Source of the DNA: Alphaproteobacteria bacterium | GTDB lineage: Bacteria; Pseudomonadota; Alphaproteobacteria; UBA9219 | DNA length: 64,000 nt | Assembly (NCBI GenBank): GCA_026225415.1 | Contig: JAMFSS010000009.1 | Span: forward strand, 124,001-188,000 | Direction: 5' to 3' | In this document: positions 33,943 to 42,938 of the stretch, in pieces | Numbering within the stretch: the first letter of the stretch is position 1 | Layout of the letters: each line of letters starts with the position of its first letter | Made by a program: the position numbers and the translations under genes | Notes under the pieces: generated by a model | The model's input: the letters and a program-made list of their open reading frames with translations, nothing else | Databases searched by the model: none | What the model was told of the DNA's origin: nothing

Positions 33943-35076
33943 ATGAACAGAATGGAAATCGCCGATAAGTTTTTTACCGTTGCGTGGGGCAAATTGCCGG
34001 GCGGCAATCCGTTGCAAGATGAACAGGCCGTTAAAGATTTTGGCAAAAACATTTTGCGCGCTTATGAAGCGCTTTCTGAAACAGACAAAGCGAAAGCCGA
34101 TGCGGTTTGGCAAAAATGGATGGGGAAAGCCAATGAGGCAAGCGTAGCGTTGCCCTATCAAACGCCTGCCGAACGTTTTAACGGCAATTTTCCTTCATTT
34201 GATTTTGAAGAATCGGACATTATTATCAACCATACGCTGGCGAACGCCATCGCGCAAAAAAACCCGACCCTGCTTTTGACCGGCGGCGGTACGGGCAGCG
34301 GCAAAAGCACTTTGTTGAGCAAGCTTATCAAAGAAGAAATGCCGCATGCCGTTTTGCTGGACCCCGATGAAGGGGTTCTGGAAAATCACGGGCCTTATTT
34401 ATGGGCGCGGGCGGTTTTGAAAATGGCGTTGGGCAAGCCCGTTGCGCCCGGCGCGTCTGTCGAAGAAATCATTGCACAACGCAACGAATGGCGTTTGCCA
34501 GCCTATGACATTTTCCGCGCCGCGTCGAACGCCATTAATACCGAGATTGCGAGCGAGGTCGTTGCCAAGGGTTATGACGCCGCGTTTGGTTTTACGGACA
34601 TCAAGGGTGATGGCTTTGCCGTTCAATTACCTGCCTATAAACAGGCGGGCTATAAACTGGATTATGTGGCCGTTTTCGCCCGTTTGGATGTGCGCAATGC
34701 GTTGGAAAACTATCGCGAGCGCCCGGCAGACCCCGCCGACCGCGTGAACAAGGTGCGTGATTTTATAGGCGCTTTGCCGGATTATCTCGAGCTTTGCGAC
34801 CGCACGCGCTTTTATATCGCGGATCACGGCCACCAGTTTACGCAGGTTGCAACAAGCGAAAAGGGCAAGGATGTTGTGCTTAACCACAGCCCTTCTATGG
34901 CCGCGATTTATGACATGATGTTGGTTGAGCAAACCCGCGCCGTTGTGAGCGACAAGCCAGAGATGGGCAAAGCGATTGGCGATAGTTTCAGGTTTTTGAT
35001 TGAGACATTCGAGGCGCCGCATGTGGCGGCCGCTTATCGCGAGCCGGTTGTGCCACCGTCAATATTGAAGCATTAA
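33943..35076 (+). CDS. Zeta-toxin-like P-loop kinase
   Basis: 377 residues, with AAGGA seven bases before the ATG. After a helical N-terminal ~100 residues comes LLLTGGGTGSGKSTLLSKL (~110-128), a Walker A typical of zeta-toxin/UDP-GlcNAc kinase and related P-loop kinases. It is followed by AVLLDPDEGVLENHGPY and TDIKGDGFAVQL (possible Walker B/substrate loops). Zeta toxins phosphorylate UDP-sugars and stall wall synthesis; here no epsilon-like antitoxin precedes or follows, and the protein is longer than classical zeta toxins, so it may be a different nucleotide/sugar kinase. Codon usage resembles core genes, unlike the AT-rich islet before it. Confidence 0.7.
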   Translation: MNRMEIADKFFTVAWGKLPGGNPLQDEQAVKDFGKNILRAYEALSETDKAKADAVWQKWMGKANEASVALPYQTPAERFNGNFPSFDFEESDIIINHTLANAIAQKNPTLLLTGGGTGSGKSTLLSKLIKEEMPHAVLLDPDEGVLENHGPYLWARAVLKMALGKPVAPGASVEEIIAQRNEWRLPAYDIFRAASNAINTEIASEVVAKGYDAAFGFTDIKGDGFAVQLPAYKQAGYKLDYVAVFARLDVRNALENYRERPADPADRVNKVRDFIGALPDYLELCDRTRFYIADHGHQFTQVATSEKGKDVVLNHSPSMAAIYDMMLVEQTRAVVSDKPEMGKAIGDSFRFLIETFEAPHVAAAYREPVVPPSILKH

Positions 35077-35259
35077 GTTTTGGATTGGGATTTTGTGATG
35101 TGCGTCTGACGAAGATGAAGTCCCGCCTCACCCCCACACTCATTTGCTCTTACTGATAATGCCGGATTTCCCTGCGGAAATGCAACCGCCACTCTTTATG
35201 GCAACAGCAGTTCCGCGCCCCCCCGTAAAAACGGGTGGAGAAGGGTTTAAGCATTCCTC

Positions 35260-37662
35260 TCATTCCTCGTTTACATTGCGGCCATAGATTTCGCGTTTGC
35301 CGGTAGCGTTGGCGGAGCCGATGAGGCCTTCGCGTTCCATGCGTTCGACGAGGTTGGCGGCTTTGTTGTAGCCTATCTGCAACTGACGCTGGATGAAGCT
35401 GGTGGAGGCTTTGCGTTCGCGTAGCACGATGTCGACAGCTTTGTCATACAGCTCGTCCCCGCTGCCTTCGCCGCCGCCAAAGATATCATTGCTATCGCCG
35501 CCGCCGCCCGCGCTGGAGCCGTCATCTTCAGTGACTTCGTCGAGATATTCGGGCTCGCCCTGGGATTTGAGGAACTTCACAATGGCTTCGACTTCATCGT
35601 CGCGCACGAAAGGCCCGTGGACGCGGGTGACGCGCCCGCCGCCCGCCATATAAAGCATGTCGCCCTGCCCCAGCAATTGTTCCGCGCCCTGTTCGCCCAA
35701 AATCGTGCGGCTGTCGATTTTCGATGTGACCTGGAACGAGATACGCGTCGGGAAATTGGCTTTGATTGTGCCGGTGATGACATCGACCGACGGGCGTTGC
35801 GTTGCGGTCATGATATGGATGCCCGCCGCGCGCGCCATTTGCGCCAGACGCTGAATAGCGGCTTCGATTTCCTTGCCGGCCACCATCATCAGATCGGCCA
35901 TTTCATCGACGATGACGACGATGAAAGGCAGTTCGGTTAAATCCAACGGTTGTTCTTCGTAAATCGGTTTACCCGTTTCGCGGTCGAATCCGGTTTGGAT
36001 GGTGCGCATCAGATTTTCGCCGGATTTGGCGGCATCGCGCAGGCGCATATTATAGCCGTCTATGTTACGCACGCCGAGTTTCGACATGGCGCGGTAACGT
36101 TCTTCCATTTCGCGCACGGTCCAACGCAGCGCCATGATGGCTTTCTTCGGTTCGGTCACCACGGGGGCGAGCAAATGCGGGATGCCTTCATAGACCGACA
36201 ATTCCAGCATTTTCGGGTCGATCATGATGAAGCGGCATTTTTGCGGCGGCAGGCGATAGAGCAGCGACAAAATCATCGTGTTGATGCCGACCGATTTACC
36301 GGAGCCGGTTGTGCCCGCGATCAGCAGATGCGGCATTTTGGCGAGATCGGCGATGACCGAACCGCCCGCGATATCTTTCCCAAGCACGAGCGGCAACACG
36401 GCCTTGGTGTCGTTATACGCGTCGCTTTGCAGAAGTTCGCGTAAGTATACGGTTTCGCGTTTGGCGTTTGGCAGTTCGATACCGATGACATTGCGCCCCG
36501 GAACAACGGCGACGCGCACCGATGCTGCCGACATATTGCGGGCTATATCATCGGCGAGAGAGATAACGCGGGCAGCGCGTGTGCCGGGCGAGGGTTCGAG
36601 TTCGTAGAGCGTGACGACAGGGCCGGGGCTGACTTTGATGATCTGACCGTTGACGCCGAAATCATCGAGGACGGTTTCGAGCAGCTTGGCGTTTTTCTCA
36701 AGCGCATCTTCGGAAATGGTGGTGGACGGGTTGCGGGCGGATTCCGGCCATTGCAAAAGTTCGAGCGGTGGCAACGCTTGGTCGGCATCGCCGCGCAGAG
36801 CAAGGCGGGCTTGGCGGGCAGTGGCTGCGGGACGTTTGACAAGAGGGCCGGTTTTTTGTTTTTCGATGCGTGCGGATTTGCGCGGCAGCGGTTCGCTTTC
36901 CATTTCCTCTGCGTGTTCTTCTTCCTGTTCGGGGATTTCTTCTTCGTCTTCCAGATCGTCTGTTTCGTCGATATCGCTGTGTTCACGACGCAGCAGGGAA
37001 AGCAATCCGCGCATAACGCGGTGGGTGGCATGCGCGATGACGCTGGCGGTTTGGTGCAGGAAATAGGCGACCATCTGCCATTCGTCGACCGTGAGCGCAC
37101 AGGCCAGATAGGTGGCGACTAAGGCGGCGATGATAAAAAGGGGGGCGATAAGCGCCGCGCCCCACGGGTGGGGCAGAAATGCGGCCAGATTGCCGCCGAT
37201 GATTTTGCCGAAGGCACCGTCACGCGCCGCGCCTTCGAGCGGCAGACCGAGGCCGAGCGAGCCGATAGCAATACCGACGCACAGCATCGCGCCGATGCCC
37301 GCGAGGCAACGCCAGCCCAGCATTTCAAGCCCGCCATCGGATGCCACGCGCCAGCCCCATGCGGCGATGATGAGGGGCAGCAACGCGCCGCCATAGCCAA
37401 CATATTGCCACAGGATATCGGCGCCATAAGCGCCCCAGATACCACACACATTATGGATATCGGTAGAGGATGCCAGCGCTGTGTTCCATGACGGGTCGCG
37501 CGGCGAATAGGACAGCAAGGCGAGCGCCACGCCGAGCGCCGCCGCAATGATGATGCCACCACCGAAAATACGCGCAAAACGCAGCATGCCTTCATATAGC
37601 GAAGGCGGGAGCAGCGCCGAATTTTTCTTACGGCTGCGGGAGCGGACAAGGGTGCGTGGCAT
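35260..37662 (-). CDS. ftsK: DNA translocase FtsK
   Basis: About 800 residues from ATG 37662 (a TTG eight codons upstream is less likely). The N-terminus is basic (RSRSRKKN) and followed by four transmembrane helices (~30-190). An acidic/basic low-complexity linker ([22 protein letters not shown]) leads into the RecA-like motor with [18 protein letters not shown] (Walker A) and [15 protein letters not shown] (Walker B). The C-terminal winged-helix gamma domain ([28 protein letters not shown]) reads KOPS sites. It couples chromosome dimer resolution and segregation to the division septum. Confidence 0.96.
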   Translation of the reverse strand: MPRTLVRSRSRKKNSALLPPSLYEGMLRFARIFGGGIIIAAALGVALALLSYSPRDPSWNTALASSTDIHNVCGIWGAYGADILWQYVGYGGALLPLIIAAWGWRVASDGGLEMLGWRCLAGIGAMLCVGIAIGSLGLGLPLEGAARDGAFGKIIGGNLAAFLPHPWGAALIAPLFIIAALVATYLACALTVDEWQMVAYFLHQTASVIAHATHRVMRGLLSLLRREHSDIDETDDLEDEEEIPEQEEEHAEEMESEPLPRKSARIEKQKTGPLVKRPAATARQARLALRGDADQALPPLELLQWPESARNPSTTISEDALEKNAKLLETVLDDFGVNGQIIKVSPGPVVTLYELEPSPGTRAARVISLADDIARNMSAASVRVAVVPGRNVIGIELPNAKRETVYLRELLQSDAYNDTKAVLPLVLGKDIAGGSVIADLAKMPHLLIAGTTGSGKSVGINTMILSLLYRLPPQKCRFIMIDPKMLELSVYEGIPHLLAPVVTEPKKAIMALRWTVREMEERYRAMSKLGVRNIDGYNMRLRDAAKSGENLMRTIQTGFDRETGKPIYEEQPLDLTELPFIVVIVDEMADLMMVAGKEIEAAIQRLAQMARAAGIHIMTATQRPSVDVITGTIKANFPTRISFQVTSKIDSRTILGEQGAEQLLGQGDMLYMAGGGRVTRVHGPFVRDDEVEAIVKFLKSQGEPEYLDEVTEDDGSSAGGGGDSNDIFGGGEGSGDELYDKAVDIVLRERKASTSFIQRQLQIGYNKAANLVERMEREGLIGSANATGKREIYGRNVNEE

Positions 37663-37743
37663 TACTATATATGTCGTTAGAATCAATGAGGGGGAAAGTT
37701 TATCCGGTAAATGTTAATGAAAATAGAATTTAGGGAATAACAA

Positions 37744-37771
37744 AAAACCCGCCTTTTGGGGGGCGGGTTTT
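37744..37771 (-). terminator. Terminator after the HU gene
   Basis: AAAACCCGCC (37744-37753), 8-base loop, GGCGGGTTTT (37762-37771): a 10-bp stem followed on the minus strand by TTTTTTG. It separates the HU gene from ftsK. An imperfect second stem (AAGCTT...AAGCTT arms, 37815-37858) lies directly after the HU stop. Confidence 0.85.
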
Positions 37772-37856
37772 CGTTATTTTTCTGGATCCTTCTACGCCAA
37801 GGCTTCGAAGGATAAGCTTGTTTCTAAGCTCGCGTAAACGCTCGCTAAGAAAAAGC

Positions 37857-38156
37857 TTACTTACCAACCGCTTCCTTGAGTTCTTTGGCGGCGCGGAAAG
37901 CGATCTTCTTCTTTGCGGGAATTTGGATCGTTTCGCCGGTCGCAGGGTTGCGGCCGGTGCGTGCGGCGCGCTTCTTGACTTGCAGAATGCCCAGACCAGC
38001 CAGACGCAGGCGGTTGCCCTTCTTCAGGCTCTTGACAATCAGGGTAACCAGATCATCGCAGATGATTTCGTTCGCCAGCTTTTTCGAGAGCTCATGCTTC
38101 TCGGCAAGCTCTGCTGCGAGCTGCTTCAAGGTGACGGTTGGTTGTGCAGTTGCCAT
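37857..38156 (-). CDS. HU-family DNA-binding protein
   Basis: 99 residues from ATG 38156 (a second ATG four codons upstream, 38168). RAARTGRNPATGETIQIPAKKKIAFRAAKELKEAV is the DNA-binding beta-arm and C-terminal helix of the HU/IHF family; the N-terminal half is the helical dimerisation body (LKQLAAELAEKHELSKKLANEII). The GKRNPATGE-type arm favours HU over IHF. It bends and compacts DNA. It is upstream of ftsK on the same strand but has its own terminator, so it is probably expressed alone. Confidence 0.9.
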   Translation of the reverse strand: MATAQPTVTLKQLAAELAEKHELSKKLANEIICDDLVTLIVKSLKKGNRLRLAGLGILQVKKRAARTGRNPATGETIQIPAKKKIAFRAAKELKEAVGK

Positions 38157-38416
38157 AGGTGGCTCCATATTTAGAGGTTGAAACTGTCGTTACCTAAGCC
38201 GAATTTTTTTGGCTTGGCAAGCGAAAGAAGCACATAGAACAAGGGTTTTTCGCCTTATGACTAAAAAGAGATTTTGCCGCACACCTTATAGAAAGGCTTT
38301 GACAGCGGGCGCTGGCGATAATGCGGCGGGTGGGGTTTTCTGTTTTTCCATCTCTTGCGTTGCAACATAAAAAGCCTTATAAATAAGCGTTTTCTGCAAC
38401 TTAGTAAGGGTTCTTC

Positions 38417-38716
38417 ATGCCAATTGGTAACGCGTTGATTGCGGCTTTTCTTGAAATCACCTATGCGGTTTTGAACTTTTTTGTCTGGGCTTTGATTGTC
38501 GGCGCTGTCCTTAGCTGGCTGGTCGCGTTCGGCATTGTGAACCCCTATAACCGCTTTGTTAACGCTGTTAGCGACATGATCGCCCGAATCACCGAGCCTT
38601 TGCTGGCGCCCATTCGGCGGATGTTGCCACGAACGGGGGCGGTGGATTTGTCGCCGCTGATTCTGATTTTCATCATCTATTTCCTGCAATCTTTTATTCG
38701 GCATTTGGTGTTCTAA
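38417..38716 (+). CDS. yggT: YggT family membrane protein
   Basis: 99 residues with two hydrophobic helices (~9-40 and 74-98). The signature [14 protein letters not shown]...[30 protein letters not shown] is the YggT motif with the EPxLxPIRxxLP loop. The family is implicated in osmotic resilience and membrane organisation but is not biochemically defined. Its stop is followed after one base by folD, a common alphaproteobacterial pair. Confidence 0.93.
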   Translation: MPIGNALIAAFLEITYAVLNFFVWALIVGAVLSWLVAFGIVNPYNRFVNAVSDMIARITEPLLAPIRRMLPRTGAVDLSPLILIFIIYFLQSFIRHLVF

Positions 38717-38717
38717 G

Positions 38718-39572
38718 ATGGTCATGATTATAGACGGCGCAGCGGTCGCCAAGCGCATACGCGCGGAGTTGGCGCAACAGGTTTTGGGTGAGAAATTATC
38801 GCCGGGTTTGGCCGTGGTGTTGGTGGGCGAAGACCCCGCCAGCCAGGTGTATGTGCGCAACAAATCACGCGCAGCATCCGAAGCGGGGATTGAATCCTGG
38901 CAACACACCTTGCCCGCAGAGACAACGCAGGCGGAATTATTGGCGTTGGTTGATAATTTGAACAAAGACGCGAAGGTGCATGGGATTTTGGTGCAGTTGC
39001 CCCTGCCCCGCCAGATTGATGCGCAGACTGTTATCGCCGCGATTTCGCCCGACAAGGATGTGGATGGGTTTCATCCGGTCAATGCGGGGCGGTTGAGTTT
39101 GGGGTTGCCGAGTTTTGTTCCATGCACGCCGCAAGGTTGCATGATTTTGTTGCGCGAGGCGTTGCCGGATTTGGCGGGCAAGCGCGCGATCGTTCTGGGG
39201 CGGTCGAATATCGTCGGCAAACCGGTTGCGCAATTATTGTTGCAAGCCGACTGCACCGTGACGATTGCCCATTCGCGCACACGCGATCTGGCCGGGGAAT
39301 GCCGCCGCGCCGATATTGTGATTGCCGCGATTGGCAAGCCGGAATTTGTGAAGGGCGATTGGATTAAAGAGGGTGCTGTTGTGATTGATGTCGGCATCAA
39401 CCGGATTGATGATGTGGTAAATACGGGCAAAACCAAATTGGTTGGCGATGTAGATTTTGCCGAAGCATCGAAACGCGCAGCCGCCATTACCCCGGTGCCG
39501 GGTGGCGTCGGCCCCATGACGATTGCGTGTTTGTTGCGTAATACGGTTTTGGGTGCGCGGCAAGCGGGTTAG
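38718..39572 (+). CDS. folD: Bifunctional methylenetetrahydrofolate dehydrogenase/cyclohydrolase
   Basis: 284 residues, standard length. [21 protein letters not shown] carries the catalytic Tyr-x3-Lys; [11 protein letters not shown] and [16 protein letters not shown] are family signatures, and [18 protein letters not shown]-type (here [15 protein letters not shown]) binds NADP. It interconverts 5,10-methylene-THF and 10-formyl-THF, complementing fhs. It ends with a 4-base overlap with the convergent methyltransferase gene, leaving no room for a separate terminator. Confidence 0.96.
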   Translation: MVMIIDGAAVAKRIRAELAQQVLGEKLSPGLAVVLVGEDPASQVYVRNKSRAASEAGIESWQHTLPAETTQAELLALVDNLNKDAKVHGILVQLPLPRQIDAQTVIAAISPDKDVDGFHPVNAGRLSLGLPSFVPCTPQGCMILLREALPDLAGKRAIVLGRSNIVGKPVAQLLLQADCTVTIAHSRTRDLAGECRRADIVIAAIGKPEFVKGDWIKEGAVVIDVGINRIDDVVNTGKTKLVGDVDFAEASKRAAAITPVPGGVGPMTIACLLRNTVLGARQAG

Positions 39573-40627
39573 GCGGCAAAATTTTGTCCGCCAGACACCA
39601 AATTATTTTCTAAAATTTGGCACTGATCATCTTTTAACAAATAGAGCATCATGCCTGTTTCATGCTCCCATTGTTGAACGGGCTTTAAGCCCGCGCGTTG
39701 AACACATTGTTCAAAAAAATCGCGGCCAAATTTATAGGAATTGCATAAATGGATTTTTTGCCCTTTGTGAATATGGCGTGGAAACCCACCAAGTTCAAAA
39801 GTTTGGGCTTCTCTTGCAACAGCCACGCTGGCCAACAAATGGTTTTGAGGAAAAAATTCAACATCATAATCAAACAAGGTAGGATCAAAATTCTTCACCG
39901 GTAATTCCTGTTTCATGCGTTTTAACATACCCAGGCAGAAACGTTCTGTTGCAGGCGAAACATAGGCCGACTTTAAAAAATCTGAATTTTGGTTTGTGTC
40001 GATTGTTAAAAGCAACCAGCCATGCCCACATAATTGCGAAAGGTATTTCATTACGTTGATAAGATTGTATCCTATATTTTGGTCGGCAATAGCCCCGTCA
40101 ATATTACCCAATGTAAGCCCGTTCATAACCCCAAGCGCGGGAGATTGTTTGGCTATTTTTTTGTTGGTAAGAAAAAATAAATCAATCTTCTCTGTTTTTA
40201 TGGCAAGACTTTCTTCAAACTCAGAAGATAATCGCTTTATTTCTTCGAGCGCCCTGTCACAGAAATCAACACCAATATAATTTTGTGACTCCAATAACTG
40301 CGTGATAGGCAATGCGTAACGCTTGAAAGAAACATCTCCGCCAGCACCAAGATCAATATAGTCTGTGCCTTTTGGAATACCCCATTTATCGATATCTAAA
40401 GCTGCTTGCTTGATTAGCGCCAGATCACCCTTAGGGGGATAATATTTTTCATTATATTCAATATAATTACCCCAATTCTTTCCATCATATAAATATTTGC
40501 CGCAACAACCTGCCTTTGGGGCGTAACCTGACGCATCGGGAAACAAGCCCATCATATCGTCAAGAAAATCTTCATCATAAAGGGGCTGTTTATCAATTAT
40601 TCTTTGCCTGTGTATTTTGCCCTTCAC
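39569..40627 (-). CDS. EgtD-like histidine N-alpha-methyltransferase family protein
   Basis: 352 residues from GTG 40627, chosen because AAAGGAGG precedes it and GTGA overlaps the stop of the upstream regulator; the frame is open to 40672. [37 protein letters not shown] is the SAM-binding motif I of the Methyltransf_33/EgtD family, preceded by [15 protein letters not shown]-type sequence (here [14 protein letters not shown]). The C-terminal part ([37 protein letters not shown]) follows EgtD topology. EgtD trimethylates histidine for ergothioneine, but the substrate here is unproven and no egtB or egtE partner is present. AT-rich for this genome. Confidence 0.65.
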   Translation of the reverse strand: MKGKIHRQRIIDKQPLYDEDFLDDMMGLFPDASGYAPKAGCCGKYLYDGKNWGNYIEYNEKYYPPKGDLALIKQAALDIDKWGIPKGTDYIDLGAGGDVSFKRYALPITQLLESQNYIGVDFCDRALEEIKRLSSEFEESLAIKTEKIDLFFLTNKKIAKQSPALGVMNGLTLGNIDGAIADQNIGYNLINVMKYLSQLCGHGWLLLTIDTNQNSDFLKSAYVSPATERFCLGMLKRMKQELPVKNFDPTLFDYDVEFFPQNHLLASVAVAREAQTFELGGFPRHIHKGQKIHLCNSYKFGRDFFEQCVQRAGLKPVQQWEHETGMMLYLLKDDQCQILENNLVSGGQNFAA

Positions 40628-41298
40628 GTCTCCTCCTTTGTTCGCAGCGAAGGAATATGGGCGAGCTCCCAAATTTCATCGAATTGCGCACAATAAGTTG
40701 AGGAAATGGCTGGCGATGTTACCAGAATGATTTTAGGCGCTGGGTCAGCATCAAACGTAAAAATGCAAACGGTATCCCCAAATATATAATAAGGCACTGC
40801 AGCCGGTATATTAGAAGGATACCATCTATAGTCCGCGTAATTTGTGCTGATAAAATTATTATCGCCATCTTTTAAAATAGCGCGCACATAAATATCTTTT
40901 TTAGTTTTCACTAAATTTGCCATTCGCAAACGATGCATATCGGCAATCTTAGGTGCATATTTTTCGAGGGCATTTTCCTCTATACCTATTTGGCGAATGA
41001 TGCCACCGGAGGATTGCGCAAATGAAAAAACGCTTTCCGAGAAACGAGCGAGCCCTCTTTCTCCGTTCAATACTTCGACGCCTTCGGGACGAAAGCGCAC
41101 GCCTTCATTTTCCATAAACTCGATGCGCTTTTCATCGAAAACGCGGCCAATATCCGCAATCGTTCCTTCGCGCGGTTGCACCGAACCGTCTTCGATTTTG
41201 CTGATGCCTTGTTTGGTCAGGCCTGCTGCGACAGCAAGTTCGTCCTGGCTGATATCCAGTAAGGCGCGTGCGGCACGGATTTGGCGACCTGTGATCAC
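40624..41298 (-). CDS. XRE-family transcriptional regulator with C-terminal ligand-type domain
   Basis: 224 residues from GTG 41298. Residues 1-60 are a helix-turn-helix: ITGRQIRAARALLDISQDELAVAAGLTKQGISKIEDG. The remaining ~150 residues form an alpha/beta domain (QIGIEENALEKYAPKIADMHRLR, ... VPYYIFGDTVCIFTFDADPAPKIILVTSP) reminiscent of the effector domains of TrmB-like or PLD-fold sensors; this is a loose resemblance. It overlaps the EgtD-like gene by GTGA, so the two are co-translated. A 231-bp AT-rich gap separates it from a divergent pair of tiny genes it may also regulate. Confidence 0.75.
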   Translation of the reverse strand: MITGRQIRAARALLDISQDELAVAAGLTKQGISKIEDGSVQPREGTIADIGRVFDEKRIEFMENEGVRFRPEGVEVLNGERGLARFSESVFSFAQSSGGIIRQIGIEENALEKYAPKIADMHRLRMANLVKTKKDIYVRAILKDGDNNFISTNYADYRWYPSNIPAAVPYYIFGDTVCIFTFDADPAPKIILVTSPAISSTYCAQFDEIWELAHIPSLRTKEET

Positions 41299-41529
41299 AA
41301 TAAATACCTATTTCCTTTGCCTATCATCCGAAGATGAGGCGATTATGGTTAACAAATCGTAACTATGTATATTTTCTCTATTACATGTTTATTATTTTCA
41401 TTCAAGGTCAATTATTAGTGGACGAAAGTATATTTATACCTTATAACATCATCACGAAACGGGCCATAAATCGCCCCCAAATTACAATAAGTTATTGATA
41501 TTAAACGAAATTATATATCGGAGAAAGAA

Positions 41530-41694
41530 ATGACTGATTTCAACACCTATACGATGCGCCACGGTGAAGCCAGTGCCCAGAGCCTGATTGAGCTGATGGA
41601 ACGCAACGAGGGGTTGCGCCATAAAATCGACGCAACTTTGGAAGATCGTTGGAATGCGGTTATGATGGACACACCTTTGAAGAAAGCCGCCTGA
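41530..41694 (+). CDS. 54-residue hypothetical protein
   Basis: ATG 41530 preceded by GGAGAAAG. The product MTDFNTYTMRHGEASAQSL... is helical, with LIELMERNEGLRHKIDATLEDRWNAVMMDT as a charged amphipathic stretch. No family is recognised. It is followed after two bases by the 84-residue gene and is divergent from the XRE regulator. Confidence 0.6.
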   Translation: MTDFNTYTMRHGEASAQSLIELMERNEGLRHKIDATLEDRWNAVMMDTPLKKAA

Positions 41695-41696
41695 TC

Positions 41697-41951
41697 ATGT
41701 CGAACGAAATCATGCCTATATATGTGAAGATATCCGGCGACAGCGATGAAACGCTGAACGAGCTGGAGCTTACTTCTATCTATGCGTTGCTGGCATACAC
41801 CGCGCATGAACATAAGATTAGCGAAGAAACTATTCGCCAGATTGTCACGCAACATTTCGGCGTGGAAGATGTGACCAAATTACCGATGACCAAATATGAC
41901 GAGGTGATTAAATTTCTGGTCGATATTCAGGTTGAGATGTTTATGAATTAA
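41697..41951 (+). CDS. 84-residue hypothetical protein
   Basis: ATG 41697, two bases after the previous stop; the frame is open further upstream but inside the previous gene. MSNEIMPIYVKISGDSDETLNELELTSIYALLAYTAHEHK is followed by ISEETIRQIVTQHFGVEDVTKLPMTKYDEVIKFLVDI. The predominantly helical, acidic sequence resembles small phage or plasmid accessory proteins, without a nameable family. It overlaps the convergent TMEM175-type gene by four bases. Confidence 0.65.
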   Translation: MSNEIMPIYVKISGDSDETLNELELTSIYALLAYTAHEHKISEETIRQIVTQHFGVEDVTKLPMTKYDEVIKFLVDIQVEMFMN

Positions 41952-42592
41952 GCTACGCCCTGACAAGTTTTGGCGTGATAAATTAACATGAATATAAAGA
42001 GCGCGATCGCCAGCACCGGATGCACGAACCAGCCCAATAACGCCGCGATTGCATAAGACACCACCCCCACCACCGGACGATATTTTTGTTTTGCCACCAG
42101 TTCGGGGTTGATGTTGGGTTGAAGCAATTCGGGATGCCGCGACAGATACGGAAACGCCGGCAGCCACGCCGCGGACATCAATCCGGCGACGATGGCGTAG
42201 AGCACCACAGCGGCCTTTTCATCGTTCAAGTCACCGCTGCGAAACGCATCGGCCATCACGCCGGTTGGAAAGGGCAACAAGGCTATCATCGCCAACCCGA
42301 AAAGATTCATGGCGTTGAATGTCAGGTCGACTTTGCGGATAAACAGAAAAAGCCCATGATGGTTAAGCCAGATAATGCCGACATACAAAAAAGCCAGCGC
42401 ATAGGCAAAATAGGACGGCCACATTTGCAGAAGTTCTTCGGCCAGATGTCCGTGGACTGACGGCGGGCAATGAATTTCCAGCACCATTAAAGTGACAACG
42501 ATAGCAAAGACACCATCGCTGAACATTTCGACGCGGTCTTTTTCGGCAAGGCTGGATTCGCGATTGGATGACATAACGCCATGTAAGGCCAT
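41948..42592 (-). CDS. TMEM175/DUF1211 family potassium channel-like protein
   Basis: About 214 residues from ATG 42592, or 208 from ATG 42574; the frame is open to 42688. The diagnostic RVEMFSDGVFAIVVTLMVLEI motif near the N-terminus (R-x3-FSD in helix 1) lines the pore of TMEM175-type K+ channels. Four to six hydrophobic helices follow (FAYALAFLYVGIIWLNHHGLF, LFGLAMIALLPFPTGVM and others). Bacterial members form tetrameric leak K+ channels in the inner membrane. No ribosome site clearly settles the start. It is flanked by small genes of unknown function. Confidence 0.8.
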   Translation of the reverse strand: MALHGVMSSNRESSLAEKDRVEMFSDGVFAIVVTLMVLEIHCPPSVHGHLAEELLQMWPSYFAYALAFLYVGIIWLNHHGLFLFIRKVDLTFNAMNLFGLAMIALLPFPTGVMADAFRSGDLNDEKAAVVLYAIVAGLMSAAWLPAFPYLSRHPELLQPNINPELVAKQKYRPVVGVVSYAIAALLGWFVHPVLAIALFIFMLIYHAKTCQGVA

Positions 42593-42654
42593 GAATCGGG
42601 CTGTTGCAATCAATAATAAAGTCTTCAGGATCGCCAATAATGGCGGAAAAATAG

Positions 42655-42683
42655 AAAGGGAAGCCTGTAAGGCTCCCCTTTTT
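42655..42683 (-). terminator. Bidirectional terminator downstream of the 49-residue gene
   Basis: AAAGGGAAGCC (42655-42665), loop TGTAA, GGCTCCCCTTT (42671-42681): an 11-bp stem with one mismatch and T-rich ends on both sides. Confidence 0.7.
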
Positions 42684-42705
42684 CGCATCGCTTACGCGCT
42701 TCGGC

Positions 42706-42855
42706 TTATGCCGCGGCTGTTTTGGCCGCTTCCGTTGCTTTGTCAGCTTCGGCTTTCTTTTGCTCTTCCGTTTTTTGTTCCGGCGCAGCGTTTGGCGTCG
42801 TCACTGGCTTTTCTTGTTCGGGCAAAACGCTTGCGGGTGTGGAAGATGATGTCAT
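42706..42855 (-). CDS. 49-residue Ala/Glu/Lys/Pro-rich protein
   Basis: ATG 42855 with AAAAGG eight bases upstream. The translation opens MTSSSTPASVLPEQEKPVTT and runs into an EQKTEEQKKAEADKATEAAK-type charged helix ending TAAA. Its composition suggests a disordered or coiled small protein. A terminator hairpin follows the stop. It sits between the porin gene and the TMEM175-type gene, both on the same strand. No family is recognised. Confidence 0.5.
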   Translation of the reverse strand: MTSSSTPASVLPEQEKPVTTPNAAPEQKTEEQKKAEADKATEAAKTAAA

Positions 42856-42938
42856 TAAAGTACCTTTTCGGTATCGCGGCAATGATTTGCCGTTGGACTC
42901 TATGTGGGAAGAGCAGGCGGTGATTACAAGGGACGCGC

